Part shown: positions 51,577 through 60,991 of the stretch, one piece after another
Position numbering within the stretch: position 1 is the first letter of the stretch
Layout of the letters: each line of letters starts with the position of its first letter
Position numbers and translations under genes: made by a program
The notes under the pieces: model-generated
Seen by the model: the letters and a program-made list of their open reading frames with translations, nothing else
Database searches by the model: none
What the model was told of the DNA's origin: nothing
Source of the DNA: Pedobacter mendelii
GTDB taxonomy: Bacteria; Bacteroidota; Bacteroidia; Sphingobacteriales; Sphingobacteriaceae
Reading direction: 5' to 3'
DNA: 64,000 bases
Assembly (NCBI RefSeq): GCF_014635725.1
Contig: NZ_BMDJ01000001.1
Coordinates: 1 to 64,000, forward strand

Positions 51577-52908
51577 ATGAATACCAAAATAATAAAAAGT
51601 AAGCCATTAATTAAGCAACCTAAAATCAATGTGATTACGTTAGGTTGTTCAAAAAATATATATGATTCGGAAGTTTTAATGGGACAGCTTCGTGGTAATA
51701 ACTTAAATGTTGTACACGAATCTGATAAAATGGGTAAAGATGATATCGTTGTAATTAACACCTGCGGCTTCATCGATAATGCTAAACAAGAATCTATCGA
51801 TACTATCCTGCAATTCAGCGACTTAAAAGCAGCTGGAAAAATTGGAAAGGTTGTGGTTACAGGTTGTTTATCCGAACGGTACAAACCAGAGTTAGAATCA
51901 GAAATTACAAACGTTGATGCATTTTTTGGCACAAATGATTTACAAAATATTTTACATGAATTAGGTGCGAATTACAAACACGAGCTTATTGGCGAGCGTT
52001 TACTAACAACACCATCTCATTTTGCTTATTTCAAAATTGCAGAAGGCTGTAATCGTCCTTGTTCTTTTTGTGCTATACCACTTATGCGTGGTAAACACTT
52101 AAGCAAGCCAATGGAAGAATTGATTAACGAAGCTAAAATTCTCGCTAAAAACGGCACTAAAGAACTCATTCTTATTGCGCAAGATTTAACTTATTATGGC
52201 TTAGATTTATACGGTGTTCGTAAATTAGATGAGTTGATGCGCCGTTTATCTGATGTTCCTGGAATTGAATGGATTCGTTTACAATATGCTTACCCTTCGG
52301 GTTTCCCAATGGAAATTTTGGATGCCATGAACGAGAGAGATAATATTTGCAAGTATTTGGATATGCCACTGCAGCACATTACCGACAACATGTTGAAGTC
52401 AATGCGTAGAGGTACAACCAAACAAAAAACGATCGATTTAGTGAATCAAATTAGAGATAAGGTTCCAAATATTGCTATGCGTACTACGTTGATATGTGGC
52501 TATCCTGGTGAAACTGAATATGATTTTCAGGAGATGAAAGATTGGGTTGCTGAAACAAAATTTGATAGATTAGGGTGTTTCACTTATTCTCATGAAGAAA
52601 AAACGCATGCACACACCTTAATTGATGATATTCCGGATGAAGTAAAACAACAACGCGTTGATGATATTATGGAAATTCAACAGGGTATATCTTTCGATAT
52701 TAATCAGGAAAAAGTTGGTAAAACCTTTAAAGTTTTGGTCGATAAAAAAGAAGGAGAATTTTTCATCGGCCGAACAGAATTTGATTCACCTGAAGTTGAT
52801 AATGAGGTGCTTATCAACGCCTATACCGGCTACGCTGCTAACGGAAGTTTCGTTAATGTTAAAATAGATAGAGCTGAAGATTTCGATTTATACGGTCAAA
52901 TTGTATAA
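51577..52908 (+). CDS. rimO: ribosomal protein S12 methylthiotransferase RimO
   Basis: The 443-residue radical SAM enzyme adds a methylthio group to an Asp of ribosomal protein S12. The N-terminal UPF0004 domain has LGCSKNIYDSEVL and VVTGCLSERY with its Fe-S Cys residues. The radical SAM motif CNRPCSFC is near residues 158-165, and a C-terminal TRAM domain spans about 375-443. SKN and DSE in the first block separate RimO from MiaB. A perfect hairpin terminator follows. Confidence 0.96.
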   Translation: MNTKIIKSKPLIKQPKINVITLGCSKNIYDSEVLMGQLRGNNLNVVHESDKMGKDDIVVINTCGFIDNAKQESIDTILQFSDLKAAGKIGKVVVTGCLSERYKPELESEITNVDAFFGTNDLQNILHELGANYKHELIGERLLTTPSHFAYFKIAEGCNRPCSFCAIPLMRGKHLSKPMEELINEAKILAKNGTKELILIAQDLTYYGLDLYGVRKLDELMRRLSDVPGIEWIRLQYAYPSGFPMEILDAMNERDNICKYLDMPLQHITDNMLKSMRRGTTKQKTIDLVNQIRDKVPNIAMRTTLICGYPGETEYDFQEMKDWVAETKFDRLGCFTYSHEEKTHAHTLIDDIPDEVKQQRVDDIMEIQQGISFDINQEKVGKTFKVLVDKKEGEFFIGRTEFDSPEVDNEVLINAYTGYAANGSFVNVKIDRAEDFDLYGQIV

Positions 52909-52913
52909 ATACA

Positions 52914-52947
52914 AAAAAAGCATGATTGAATATTCAATCATGCTTTT
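52914..52947. terminator. bidirectional terminator after rimO
   Basis: AAAAGCATGATTGAAT is followed at once by its inverse ATTCAATCATGCTTTT, a 16-bp palindrome with A- and T-runs. It serves rimO and the convergent small secreted protein gene. Confidence 0.85.
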
Positions 52948-52967
52948 CTATTAAATTTAACTTTTAA

Positions 52968-53306
52968 TTACTTCTTTTCAACTCTGGTTTTAATTTGACT
53001 TGGTTTTAACCAAATTTTTGCTCCTTTAGAGTTTACGTAATATTTTTCGTTTTTTGAGTTGATGTACACATCAGAGCCATCTGGTGCCATTTTACCTTTC
53101 CAGGTTTTATCAGCTACTTTCGAACCACCTTTAACGGCAACTTCAGCAGTTTTATTACCAACAGATTTAGCACCTTTACCAATTGCTTTACCAGTTTTAT
53201 CTAAAGTTTTACCAACCTCAGTTTTCTTTTCTTGTGCGTTTACATTAAGGGTTAAACCACCAATTAATGCGATTGATAACAATCCTATTGCAAATTTCTT
53301 TTTCAT
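52968..53306 (-). CDS. small secreted Lys-rich protein
   Basis: The 112-residue protein has a signal peptide (ends TLNVNAQ). The middle (about 25-70) repeats a loose pattern of Gly/Ala-Lys words such as KTLDKTGKAIGKGAKSVGNK, likely an amphipathic or flexible segment. The C-terminal 40 residues (DGSDVYINSKNEKYYVNSKGAKIWLKP) look like a small beta unit. No family is recognised. It is monocistronic and expression could be high given its simple composition, which is only a guess. Confidence 0.65.
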   Translation of the reverse strand: MKKKFAIGLLSIALIGGLTLNVNAQEKKTEVGKTLDKTGKAIGKGAKSVGNKTAEVAVKGGSKVADKTWKGKMAPDGSDVYINSKNEKYYVNSKGAKIWLKPSQIKTRVEKK

Positions 53307-53484
53307 GACAGTTATATTTTATTTGAATGAATAACGTTTAGGATTAGATTTTGTTTCAGCATGAAACAGTTTTAAAGTTTACTAAAATTAAAAATTCAAT
53401 AGCTTCTAATTTTAAATAAATCTACTGGTTTTTTAGGTATTAATTTATTAACGCTGTAAGAAATATACGACTGGGGATTCAAAA

Positions 53485-54483
53485 TTAATTTAGCTTCTCT
53501 GCAAGTAATTTCATCTCAATATGAGGCGACCTACCTTCATATAAAATGTTATGAACCGCTTTACAAATAGGCATTTCCACATTGTGCTCGTTATTTTTAA
53601 TATGCATGCATTTTGCGGCGTAATATCCTTCAGCTACCATATTCATTTCCAACTGAGCGGATTTTACGGTATAGCCCTTCCCTACCATATTGCCAAAAGT
53701 TCGGTTTCTACTAAATTGCGAATAAGCTGTTACCAACAAATCGCCTAAATAAGCAGACTCCATAATATCACGGTTTATTGGATGAACAGCATCTACAAAC
53801 CGCTTAATTTCTCGGATAGCATTACTAATTAAAACGGCCTGAAAATTATCGCCATAACCAATTCCATGACAAATTCCACTGGCTACTGCATAAATATTTT
53901 TCAGTACCGCTGCATATTCTGTTCCAAAAATATCATCAGAAACATTAGTTTTAATATACCTGGTATTTAAAAAAGAGGCGAAGTTTGATGCCTTTTTTAA
54001 ATCTGTACAAGCGATGGTTAAGTATGAAAGTTTTTCGAATGCAACTTCTTCTGCGTGACAAGGACCGCTTACCACAAGAATATCGTGATAAGGGATACCA
54101 TATATTTCATGCAGAAATTCGCCGATTATTAAATTATCTTCAGGAACAATTCCTTTAATTGCAGAGACTATTTTTTTACCCTTTAAATCTTCGGCAGTGA
54201 TACTTGAAAGCGTATCTTTTATAAATGCAGCAGGCACATTCAAAATAACATAATCTGCTTCTTCTATAATGCTATGTATGTTTGATGAGATATTATCTGG
54301 TAATAATTTAATCTCAACAGAACTTATATAATGTGGATTATGTTTAAACTTTTTGATGTGGTCGATTGCTTCGGTATTGCGCATCCACCAATAAATTTCT
54401 TTTTCCGTTAAATTATCGGATAGCATTTTTACAATGGCAGTTGCCCAGCTTCCGCCACCAATCATTGCTATTTTAGGTATCAT
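53485..54483 (-). CDS. gpsA: NAD(P)-dependent glycerol-3-phosphate dehydrogenase
   Basis: The 332-residue enzyme makes sn-glycerol 3-phosphate from dihydroxyacetone phosphate for phospholipid synthesis. The Rossmann motif is IGGGSWATAI (residues 8-17). VVSGPCHAEEV near 139, and the catalytic Lys in YAAVLKNIYAVASGICHGIGYGDN near 190, match GpsA. SWA in place of the usual SWGTA is common in Bacteroidota. It is the last visible gene downstream of the TolC/HlyD pair but is separated from it by a repeat-rich gap. Confidence 0.95.
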   Translation of the reverse strand: MIPKIAMIGGGSWATAIVKMLSDNLTEKEIYWWMRNTEAIDHIKKFKHNPHYISSVEIKLLPDNISSNIHSIIEEADYVILNVPAAFIKDTLSSITAEDLKGKKIVSAIKGIVPEDNLIIGEFLHEIYGIPYHDILVVSGPCHAEEVAFEKLSYLTIACTDLKKASNFASFLNTRYIKTNVSDDIFGTEYAAVLKNIYAVASGICHGIGYGDNFQAVLISNAIREIKRFVDAVHPINRDIMESAYLGDLLVTAYSQFSRNRTFGNMVGKGYTVKSAQLEMNMVAEGYYAAKCMHIKNNEHNVEMPICKAVHNILYEGRSPHIEMKLLAEKLN

Positions 54484-54600
54484 GATTAAAAAGGTTTTAA
54501 GGTAAAACTGTAAGCTAAATGGTAAAAGGTGTAAGGCTTATGGCTTAGACTATTTGCCTCAAACCTTAAATCTTACACCCCAAACCTTATATTATACCTT
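54484..54600. repeat. short-word repeat with GGTGTAAG/CTTACACC inverted pair
   Basis: Words such as AAGGT, GTAAG and GGCTTA recur, then appear inverted as CTTAAATCTTACACC and ACCTTA. GGTGTAAG at 54528-54535 pairs with CTTACACC at 54572-54579. The block touches the gpsA start codon, so it may contribute to its leader. Confidence 0.6.
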
Positions 54601-54639
54601 ACACATTGCAAGATAGTATTTCTTGCGATTAATTATACC

Positions 54640-55983
54640 TTACTTTTTGGCGTCTTTGCTAAACAATTGGTCTTTAGTGGTTTTCTCTACCACCATTCCA
54701 TCTTTTAACTTGTTTTGAATAGCAGAATATGGTCCTGTAACGATCTCCTGACCAGCCTTGATGCCTGATTTTACGATTATAAATTGATCATTTTGAATTC
54801 CTGTACTTACTTCACTTTGCTTAACTTTTTTGGTTGCAGCATCGTAAACATAAACAAACTGCTTAACAGTTTTATCTGCCAGTTTTGATTTTTGCTTGTC
54901 GCCATTTTCCTGATTATTTGCAGTTGCAGAAGCATCGACAGATTTATTTTTACTATCGGTAAAAACGGCCTGAATTGGAACGGATAATCCTTTTAAAGAC
55001 TCACTTTCAATATCAACTGTTGCAGACATGCCCGGACGGAAAATTGATTGTTGTTTACCAGATAACTCTTCAGTAATTCTGATTTTTACCGAGAAGTTTG
55101 TTACCTGATCTACAGAAGTAGAAGTTGTGGTTCCTACGGCTGTTGATGAACTTGCAATTTCAGTAACTGAACCTCTAAATTTTTTATCAGAAAATGCATC
55201 AACTTCAATTGAAGCTTTATCGCCAACTTTAACTCGTGTAATATCGTTTTCATTAACATCTACATTCACTTCCATTGATGATAAATTCGAAATACGCATA
55301 ATCTCAGTTCCGGCCATTTGTGAAGTACCTAAAATACGATCGCCAAGTTCTATTGATAATTTTGAAACCACACCATCTACAGGAGCGTAAATTGTAGTTT
55401 TAGCTAAGTTTGCACCCGCTTCTTTTACATTTGCACCTGTTTGCTGCAGTGTAAATTTAGCTCCGGTAACATTTTCTTTAGCACTTGCTAAATTTGCTTT
55501 TGCTGTTAAATAAGCAGCTTTGGCAGCATCGAATTCGGATGCTGAAATTACCTTTTTGTTGAATAATTCAACATTACGTTTGTAAGTAGCTTCTGAATTG
55601 ACAAAATTTGCCTGGTTTTGAATTAATTGTTGTTGAGCTGCAGCAACACTTGCTTTTTGAGCATTGAATGAAGCAACTGTTCTTTCATAACCCGATTGCA
55701 ATACATCTGGTCTAACTTTACAAAGTAATTGTCCGGCTTTAACAATATCTCCTTCTTTAACTTTAAGTTCAACCACTTCGCCCGATACTTCAGAACTTAA
55801 TTTTACTTCTGTTTCAGGTTGTATTTTACCACTAGCCGTTACGGTTTCAACAACGGTTCTATCAGATGCTTTTTCTGTAGTTACTTTTTCGGTTTTATCG
55901 CCGCCAATAACACCGGCAAGTCTTAATCCGATTAGAACAACCAGGATAACACCAATGGTAATTAAAATGTGCTTTAGTTTCAT
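54640..55983 (-). CDS. HlyD/MacA-type periplasmic adaptor subunit
   Basis: The 447-residue protein has one N-terminal membrane segment (about 5-26). A biotinyl-lipoyl-like half-motif follows (VKEGDIVKAGQLLCKVRPD near 77-95), then a coiled-coil hairpin rich in Ala/Gln (about 105-190) and beta-barrel and membrane-proximal domains. Such adaptors link an inner-membrane transporter to TolC. It follows the TolC gene by about 105 bp. No inner-membrane pump gene lies next to it in the window; the next gene is gpsA. Confidence 0.92.
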   Translation of the reverse strand: MKLKHILITIGVILVVLIGLRLAGVIGGDKTEKVTTEKASDRTVVETVTASGKIQPETEVKLSSEVSGEVVELKVKEGDIVKAGQLLCKVRPDVLQSGYERTVASFNAQKASVAAAQQQLIQNQANFVNSEATYKRNVELFNKKVISASEFDAAKAAYLTAKANLASAKENVTGAKFTLQQTGANVKEAGANLAKTTIYAPVDGVVSKLSIELGDRILGTSQMAGTEIMRISNLSSMEVNVDVNENDITRVKVGDKASIEVDAFSDKKFRGSVTEIASSSTAVGTTTSTSVDQVTNFSVKIRITEELSGKQQSIFRPGMSATVDIESESLKGLSVPIQAVFTDSKNKSVDASATANNQENGDKQKSKLADKTVKQFVYVYDAATKKVKQSEVSTGIQNDQFIIVKSGIKAGQEIVTGPYSAIQNKLKDGMVVEKTTKDQLFSKDAKK

Positions 55984-56088
55984 AATTGTTTAATGTATTG
56001 TACGATTGGTTAATTGTTAAATTGTTTTTCTTCGGGATGATTACACTGGTAAAATGATTTTACAGATGTTATTCCTTGGTCTTTTGGC

Positions 56089-57447
56089 TTAAAAAGTAAT
56101 CTGTTTACCTAAATAATAGTCAATAACTTTGGCCCTGAATAATAAGTCGTATTTAGCTTGTATAAAATCAATTTCAGCTTTGTTTCTATTGGTTTGTGCT
56201 GTACTAAAATCCAATGAGTTAACTAAACCAACATTATAACGTTGTTCAACAACGTAAAATGCATCTTTTTGAGCATTAAAAGCATTTTGTGTTGAGCCGT
56301 AACGACTTTGAGCTGCTTTTAAATCTGTTGCTGCCTGAAAAATAACTTTATTTAAATTATTTTTGGCAAGCTGCTCGCTAGTTAATGTATTGTTATATGT
56401 AATTTTCGCTCTACGAACGTTCGAACGTGCAGTAAATCCGTTGAAAATTGGAATTTGCAAACTCATTCCAATGCTTTGACCTAAACGCTGATTAATCTGA
56501 TCTGCAAATGATGATTGAGGAAATGCGCCAGCATAGTTAAACTGATAAGAATAAGAGGTATTAATTCCGGCACCTAAACTTAACGATGGAGCATAAGCAC
56601 CTTTTGCAACAGCTATAGCTTGTTTAGCAGCAAGCGATCTTAGGTTCGCCAGTTTTATATCAGGAAATATATTTAATGCATTATTATAAATTTCTTCAGT
56701 ACCTGCTGTTGTAGTTACAGCCTTTAAATTATCAATTAAAGGTGCCTGAACAACAAATTTTTGACTTGGCTGCATTTCCATAAGCTGACCCAAAGTTAGG
56801 TAAGAAATTGAAAGTGCATTTTGGGCATTTGTTAAGTTAAGTTCAGCGGTTGCAACCTGCGATTTTGCCTGAGAAACATCGGCTAAGGTTTTATTACCTG
56901 CATCAAGTAAAGCATTTTCTCTAACTAAAGTTTTATTCGCAATATCCAATTGTTCTTTGGATGCCCGTTCTAAATCAGTGTTATACAAAACCTGAAGATA
57001 AGCTGTAACAACATTCAAGATTAAATCGTTTTTAACTTTCTCTACATTCGTTTGATCTGCCTGTAGCAGTAGTTTGTTCTGTTTTATCTGATTAATTTTA
57101 GAGAAACCCTGAAACAAATCAACATTGGTACTTAAATTACCACTTGTAAATAAAGATGTTTGATTGGTAACTTGGAAAGTGGTTTGATCCAAACCACGAC
57201 CGAAAGTTAAATTTGGATTTACACTGGCATTTAAGTTTGGATACAAAGCATATTTAGATTGCGTTAAATTCTCATCAGTTATAGCAGCACTAAACTGAGC
57301 CTGTTTAATGGTAAGGTTATTTTTCAAGGTATTATCAACCGCTTGTTGGATAGTAATTACTTCTTGCGCCTTAACAGCTTGACTAAAGCTTAGAGCAACC
57401 AATAACGTAGCGCCTGTAAAAAACTTTGTTTGGGTAAACATTTTCAT
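56089..57447 (-). CDS. TolC-family outer-membrane efflux protein
   Basis: The 452-residue protein has a signal peptide (ends SQAVKAQ) and two repeats of the outer-membrane efflux protein domain. ITIQQAVDNTLKNNLTIKQA begins the first, and the later repeat includes VVEQRYNVGLVNSLDFSTAQTNRNKAEID. The ATG at 57447 is chosen; a TTG twelve bases upstream lies in a promoter-like box. It pairs with the HlyD-type adaptor as outer-membrane channel. The exported substrate is unknown. Confidence 0.93.
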   Translation of the reverse strand: MKMFTQTKFFTGATLLVALSFSQAVKAQEVITIQQAVDNTLKNNLTIKQAQFSAAITDENLTQSKYALYPNLNASVNPNLTFGRGLDQTTFQVTNQTSLFTSGNLSTNVDLFQGFSKINQIKQNKLLLQADQTNVEKVKNDLILNVVTAYLQVLYNTDLERASKEQLDIANKTLVRENALLDAGNKTLADVSQAKSQVATAELNLTNAQNALSISYLTLGQLMEMQPSQKFVVQAPLIDNLKAVTTTAGTEEIYNNALNIFPDIKLANLRSLAAKQAIAVAKGAYAPSLSLGAGINTSYSYQFNYAGAFPQSSFADQINQRLGQSIGMSLQIPIFNGFTARSNVRRAKITYNNTLTSEQLAKNNLNKVIFQAATDLKAAQSRYGSTQNAFNAQKDAFYVVEQRYNVGLVNSLDFSTAQTNRNKAEIDFIQAKYDLLFRAKVIDYYLGKQITF

Positions 57448-57456
57448 AATTTGTTT

Positions 57457-57464
57457 CAAATCTA
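57457..57464 (-). promoter_or_regulatory. candidate -7 box (TAGATTTG) for the TolC/HlyD operon
   Basis: The minus strand reads TAGATTTG, an exact TAnnTTTG match, with TTG 21 bp upstream. The ATG at 57447 is less than 10 nt beyond the box, so any leader would be very short. Confidence 0.4.
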
Positions 57465-57518
57465 TATAAACAACTTTAATAATTTCAATCTATCCGGGCA
57501 ATTACTAACTTTGATGTA

Positions 57519-58196
57519 ATGTACCTGGTCAAATCGCCGCTTCTGCTTAGATGGTATTATCCATCATTATTATGGAGTAAACCCCGAACCGAAAAAGTTA
57601 TTTATTTGACCTTTGACGATGGACCTATACCCAATGTTACAGATTTTGTATTAAAAACTTTAAAAGCTTTTAATGCTAAAGCGACTTTCTTTTGCATTGG
57701 CGATAATATAACTAAACATCCGGAAGTTTTTAATCGCGTAAAAAAGGATGGTCACGCTATCGGAAACCATACTTTTAATCATCTTAAAGGATGGATAACC
57801 GATGATGAAATCTATGTTCAAAATGCTTTAAAATGCCAGCAATTAACCCAAACAAACCTGTTCCGTCCACCTTACGGAAGGATAAAAAAAAGCCAGGTTA
57901 AGAAGTTAGTTGCCAGTTACCAGTTACCAGTTACAGGTTTACAAGCCGAAACCGGTAACAAGCAACACAAAACACACAACACATCGCCACAAATTGTAAT
58001 GTGGGATGTTCTAAGTGGTGATTTTGACCAAAAGCTTGCTCCTGAAAAATGCTATCAAAATGTGATAAAAAATACTAGAAATGGCTCGATTATAGTTTTT
58101 CACGATAGTTTAAAAGCATTTGACCGTTTAGCGTATGCATTACCTAAGGTTTTAAAATATTTCTCTGATAAAGGTTTTACTTTTTCAACGCTTTAA
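57519..58196 (+). CDS. polysaccharide deacetylase (NodB/CE4) with an in-frame repeat insertion
   Basis: The 225-residue protein has the CE4 motifs TFDDGP (about 30-35, catalytic base Asp and metal Asp), HTFNH (about 88-92), RPPYGR (about 118-123), MWDVLSGD near 160 and VFHDS near 193. It removes N-acetyl groups from a glycan such as peptidoglycan or chitin oligomers. Between the third and fourth motifs lies an unusual stretch of about 22 residues (ASYQLPVTGLQAETGNKQHK) encoded by tandem CAGTTAC words, absent from the usual spacing. It has no clear signal peptide but has a hydrophobic N-terminus. It is divergent from the TolC gene. Confidence 0.9.
   Translation: MYLVKSPLLLRWYYPSLLWSKPRTEKVIYLTFDDGPIPNVTDFVLKTLKAFNAKATFFCIGDNITKHPEVFNRVKKDGHAIGNHTFNHLKGWITDDEIYVQNALKCQQLTQTNLFRPPYGRIKKSQVKKLVASYQLPVTGLQAETGNKQHKTHNTSPQIVMWDVLSGDFDQKLAPEKCYQNVIKNTRNGSIIVFHDSLKAFDRLAYALPKVLKYFSDKGFTFSTL
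57902..57985 (+). repeat. tandem-word repeat inserted in frame in the deacetylase gene
   Basis: TTGCCAGTTACCAGTTACCAGTTAC contains three CAGTTAC-type units, followed by further low-complexity sequence rich in CAACAC words. The reading frame stays open. Flanking codons encode normal family motifs, so the block looks like a later insertion. Confidence 0.6.
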
Positions 58197-58447
58197 TAAT
58201 TAGCGATTGTTGTGCCAACAACATAACGGCCTAAACAGTAACATTTTAAGAAAATTCTCATTTCTAAAATGTTCGTTTCCGAACATTTGCGTTCGGTATT
58301 GAACACTGTTTGACCAACCATTCCTATTAACACTAACCCGAAGTTATTAGCCCCGATTGAACGAAAAGCCCGCAGCGCAGCGAGGACTTGTAGAGAAAGC
58401 GGGAACAAACTTTAATTGAAAAACAGGCATTGCGCTTCAAGATAATT
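58197..58447. other. intergenic region with a dispersed-repeat-like segment; no gene supported
   Basis: The 386-bp gap before aconitase contains, near 58369-58403, CCCGC...GCGGG arms around AGCGCAGCGAGGACTTGTAG. This GC-rich segment stands out from AT-rich surroundings and looks like a dispersed repeat. ORFs here have no family features. The Fur-type box follows at 58448. Confidence 0.5.
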
Positions 58448-58462
58448 TGATAATGATTATCA
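58448..58462. promoter_or_regulatory. Fur-type box (7-1-7 palindrome) upstream of aconitase
   Basis: TGATAAT-G-ATTATCA is a perfect 7-1-7 inverted repeat and matches the classic Fur consensus. It lies about 120 bp before the aconitase ATG with no gene between. Aconitase is an iron-sulfur enzyme, so iron-dependent control is logical. A related Fur-family regulator could also bind it. Confidence 0.6.
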
Positions 58463-58582
58463 TATTCTATTTAGAATTCTTCCAAATAATACAATGATCC
58501 TGGTATGACTGTAAGAGGTGCATTTTTTTTGTAAATTCGCAGCTATTAGAATAGAAGTATTACCTTTTAACCAATAAAATCG

Positions 58583-60862
58583 ATGGCTTTTGATATAGAC
58601 ATGATTAAAAAGGTGTATGCAAACTTCGGTAGCCGCGTTGATGCAGCTCGTAAAGTAGTTGGCAGACCTTTAACATTATCTGAAAAAATATTGTATGCTC
58701 ACCTTTGGGACGGAGATCCGAAAAAAGCATTTTCTCGCGGAACTGATTATGTAGATTTCGCACCAGACCGTGTAGCAATGCAGGATGCAACTGCTCAAAT
58801 GGCGCTTTTGCAATTTATGCAAGCTGGTCGCCCGCAAGTAGCAGTACCATCTACTGTTCATTGCGATCACTTAATTACGGCTAAAGAAGGTGCTGCAATA
58901 GATTTGCCTCATGCAAAAACAGAAAGTGCTGAAGTTTTTGACTTCTTATCATCTGTATCAAATAAATATGGTATTGGTTTCTGGAAACCAGGTGCTGGTA
59001 TTATTCACCAGGTTGTTTTAGAAAATTATGCATTCCCGGGTGGAATGATGATTGGAACTGACTCGCACACTGTTAATGCAGGTGGTTTGGGTATGGTTGC
59101 AATTGGTGTTGGCGGTGCTGATGCATGTGATGTTATGGCTGGTTTACCATGGGAATTAAAATTTCCTAAATTAATTGGTGTAAAATTAACAGGTAAGTTA
59201 AACGGCTGGACGTCTGCTAAAGATGTTATTTTAAAAGTTGCCGGTATTTTAACCGTAAAAGGTGGTACAGGTGCAATTGTAGAATATTTTGGCGATGGTG
59301 CCATTAACTTAAGTTGTACAGGTAAAGGAACCATTTGTAATATGGGCGCCGAAATTGGCGCAACTACCTCTACTTTCGGATACGATGAAAGTATGGAACG
59401 TTATTTACGTGCTACTGGTAGAGATGAAGTTGCAGATGAAGCAAATAAAATTGCAGCGTATTTGACAGGTGATGACGAAGTTTACGCAGACCCTGAAAAT
59501 TATTTCGACCAAGTTATTGAAATTAATTTAGATGAATTAGAGCCATATTTAAACGGTCCCTTTACACCAGATTTAGCTACTCCGGTTTCTCAAATGAAAA
59601 CTGAAGCAGAGAAAAACGGCTGGCCTTTAAAAGTAGAATGGGGATTAATTGGTTCTTGTACCAACTCATCGTACGAGGATTTATCAAGGGCAGCTTCTAT
59701 AGCGAACCAAGCTATAGAAAAAGGTTTGGTTACTAAATCTGCTTTCGGTATTAACCCAGGTTCTGAACAAGTTCGTTATACAGCTAATCGCGATGGTTTC
59801 TTAAAAACTTTCGAAGATTTAGATGCTACAATATTTACCAACGCCTGCGGACCATGTATTGGCATGTGGGATAGAACAGGTGCAGAAAAAGCAGAGAAAA
59901 ATACTATTGTACACTCATTCAATAGAAATTTTGCTAAACGTGCCGATGGAAATCCAAATACTTTTGCTTTCGTTGCTTCGCCAGAAATGGTTGCTGCAAT
60001 TGCAATTGCAGGAGATTTAGGTTTCAATCCATTAACAGATACTTTAACAAACGATAAAGGCGAGCAGGTAAAATTAGACCCACCTACTGGTGATGAATTG
60101 CCTACAAAAGGTTTCGCGGTAGAAGATGCAGGTTTTCAGGCTCCTGCTGCTGATGGTTCATCAGTAGAGGTTTTGGTTTCTCCGACTTCGCACCGTTTAC
60201 AGTTACTAGATCCTTTTACACCTTGGGAAGGAACAGATTTAAAAGGTTTGAAACTTTTGATTAAAGCTAAAGGTAAATGTACAACCGACCATATTTCTAT
60301 GGCGGGTCCGTGGTTAAAATTCCGTGGGCATTTAGATAACATTTCTAACAACATGCTTATCGGCGCAGTAAATTACTTCAATGATAAAACGGATAATGTT
60401 AAAAATGAATTAACTGGCGAATATGGTCCTGTTCCTGCTACTCAACGTGATTACAAAGCCGCTGGTATTGGTTCAATTGTAGTTGGTGACGAAAACTATG
60501 GTGAAGGTTCATCTCGTGAACACGCCGCTATGGAACCTCGTCATTTGGGTGTTCGTGCTGTATTGGTAAAATCATTTGCCCGTATTCATGAAACTAACCT
60601 TAAAAAGCAAGGTATGTTAGGTTTAACCTTTGCCGATAAAGATGATTACGATAAAATTTTAGAAGACGATATTATCGACATTTTAGGCTTAACGGAATTT
60701 GCACCAGATAAACCGTTAATATTGGTTTTACACCATGCAGACGGTACTGAAGAGCAGTTCGCTGTTAATCATAGTTACAATGCCCAGCAAATTGAATGGT
60801 TTGTAGCCGGTGGTGCTTTAAATATTATTAGAAGAGACGCTGCTGCAAAGGCTGCACTTTAA
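58583..60862 (+). CDS. acn: aconitate hydratase
   Basis: The 759-residue enzyme isomerises citrate to isocitrate in the TCA cycle. Its [4Fe-4S] Cys ligands are in GSCTNS near residue 358 and NACGPC near residues 421-424. The C-terminal swivel domain has [22 protein letters not shown]. The layout, with the 4 domains in one chain and the swivel last, is that of mitochondrial-type aconitase. A terminator hairpin follows, and a Fur-type box lies upstream. Confidence 0.97.
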   Translation: MAFDIDMIKKVYANFGSRVDAARKVVGRPLTLSEKILYAHLWDGDPKKAFSRGTDYVDFAPDRVAMQDATAQMALLQFMQAGRPQVAVPSTVHCDHLITAKEGAAIDLPHAKTESAEVFDFLSSVSNKYGIGFWKPGAGIIHQVVLENYAFPGGMMIGTDSHTVNAGGLGMVAIGVGGADACDVMAGLPWELKFPKLIGVKLTGKLNGWTSAKDVILKVAGILTVKGGTGAIVEYFGDGAINLSCTGKGTICNMGAEIGATTSTFGYDESMERYLRATGRDEVADEANKIAAYLTGDDEVYADPENYFDQVIEINLDELEPYLNGPFTPDLATPVSQMKTEAEKNGWPLKVEWGLIGSCTNSSYEDLSRAASIANQAIEKGLVTKSAFGINPGSEQVRYTANRDGFLKTFEDLDATIFTNACGPCIGMWDRTGAEKAEKNTIVHSFNRNFAKRADGNPNTFAFVASPEMVAAIAIAGDLGFNPLTDTLTNDKGEQVKLDPPTGDELPTKGFAVEDAGFQAPAADGSSVEVLVSPTSHRLQLLDPFTPWEGTDLKGLKLLIKAKGKCTTDHISMAGPWLKFRGHLDNISNNMLIGAVNYFNDKTDNVKNELTGEYGPVPATQRDYKAAGIGSIVVGDENYGEGSSREHAAMEPRHLGVRAVLVKSFARIHETNLKKQGMLGLTFADKDDYDKILEDDIIDILGLTEFAPDKPLILVLHHADGTEEQFAVNHSYNAQQIEWFVAGGALNIIRRDAAAKAAL

Positions 60863-60936
60863 GAATAAGGATAAAAGAACAAAGAGATAGGGTTTAATAA
60901 AAACTCTTGTAATTATCTTTATTCATTAATCCAAAT

Positions 60937-60978
60937 AAAAAAATCCCGTTTTGATTAATTTCAGAACGGGATTTTTTT
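60937..60978. terminator. bidirectional terminator after aconitase
   Basis: AAATCCCGTT-TGA and TCA-AACGGGATTT pair with T-runs on both strands, between convergent acn and DUF6686 genes. Confidence 0.85.
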
Positions 60979-60991
60979 ATTATCGTCAATT

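Noticed and set aside
58193..58408. 71-residue frame before aconitase
   Set aside because: It lies in a dispersed-repeat-like segment with no start context, motif or family pattern.
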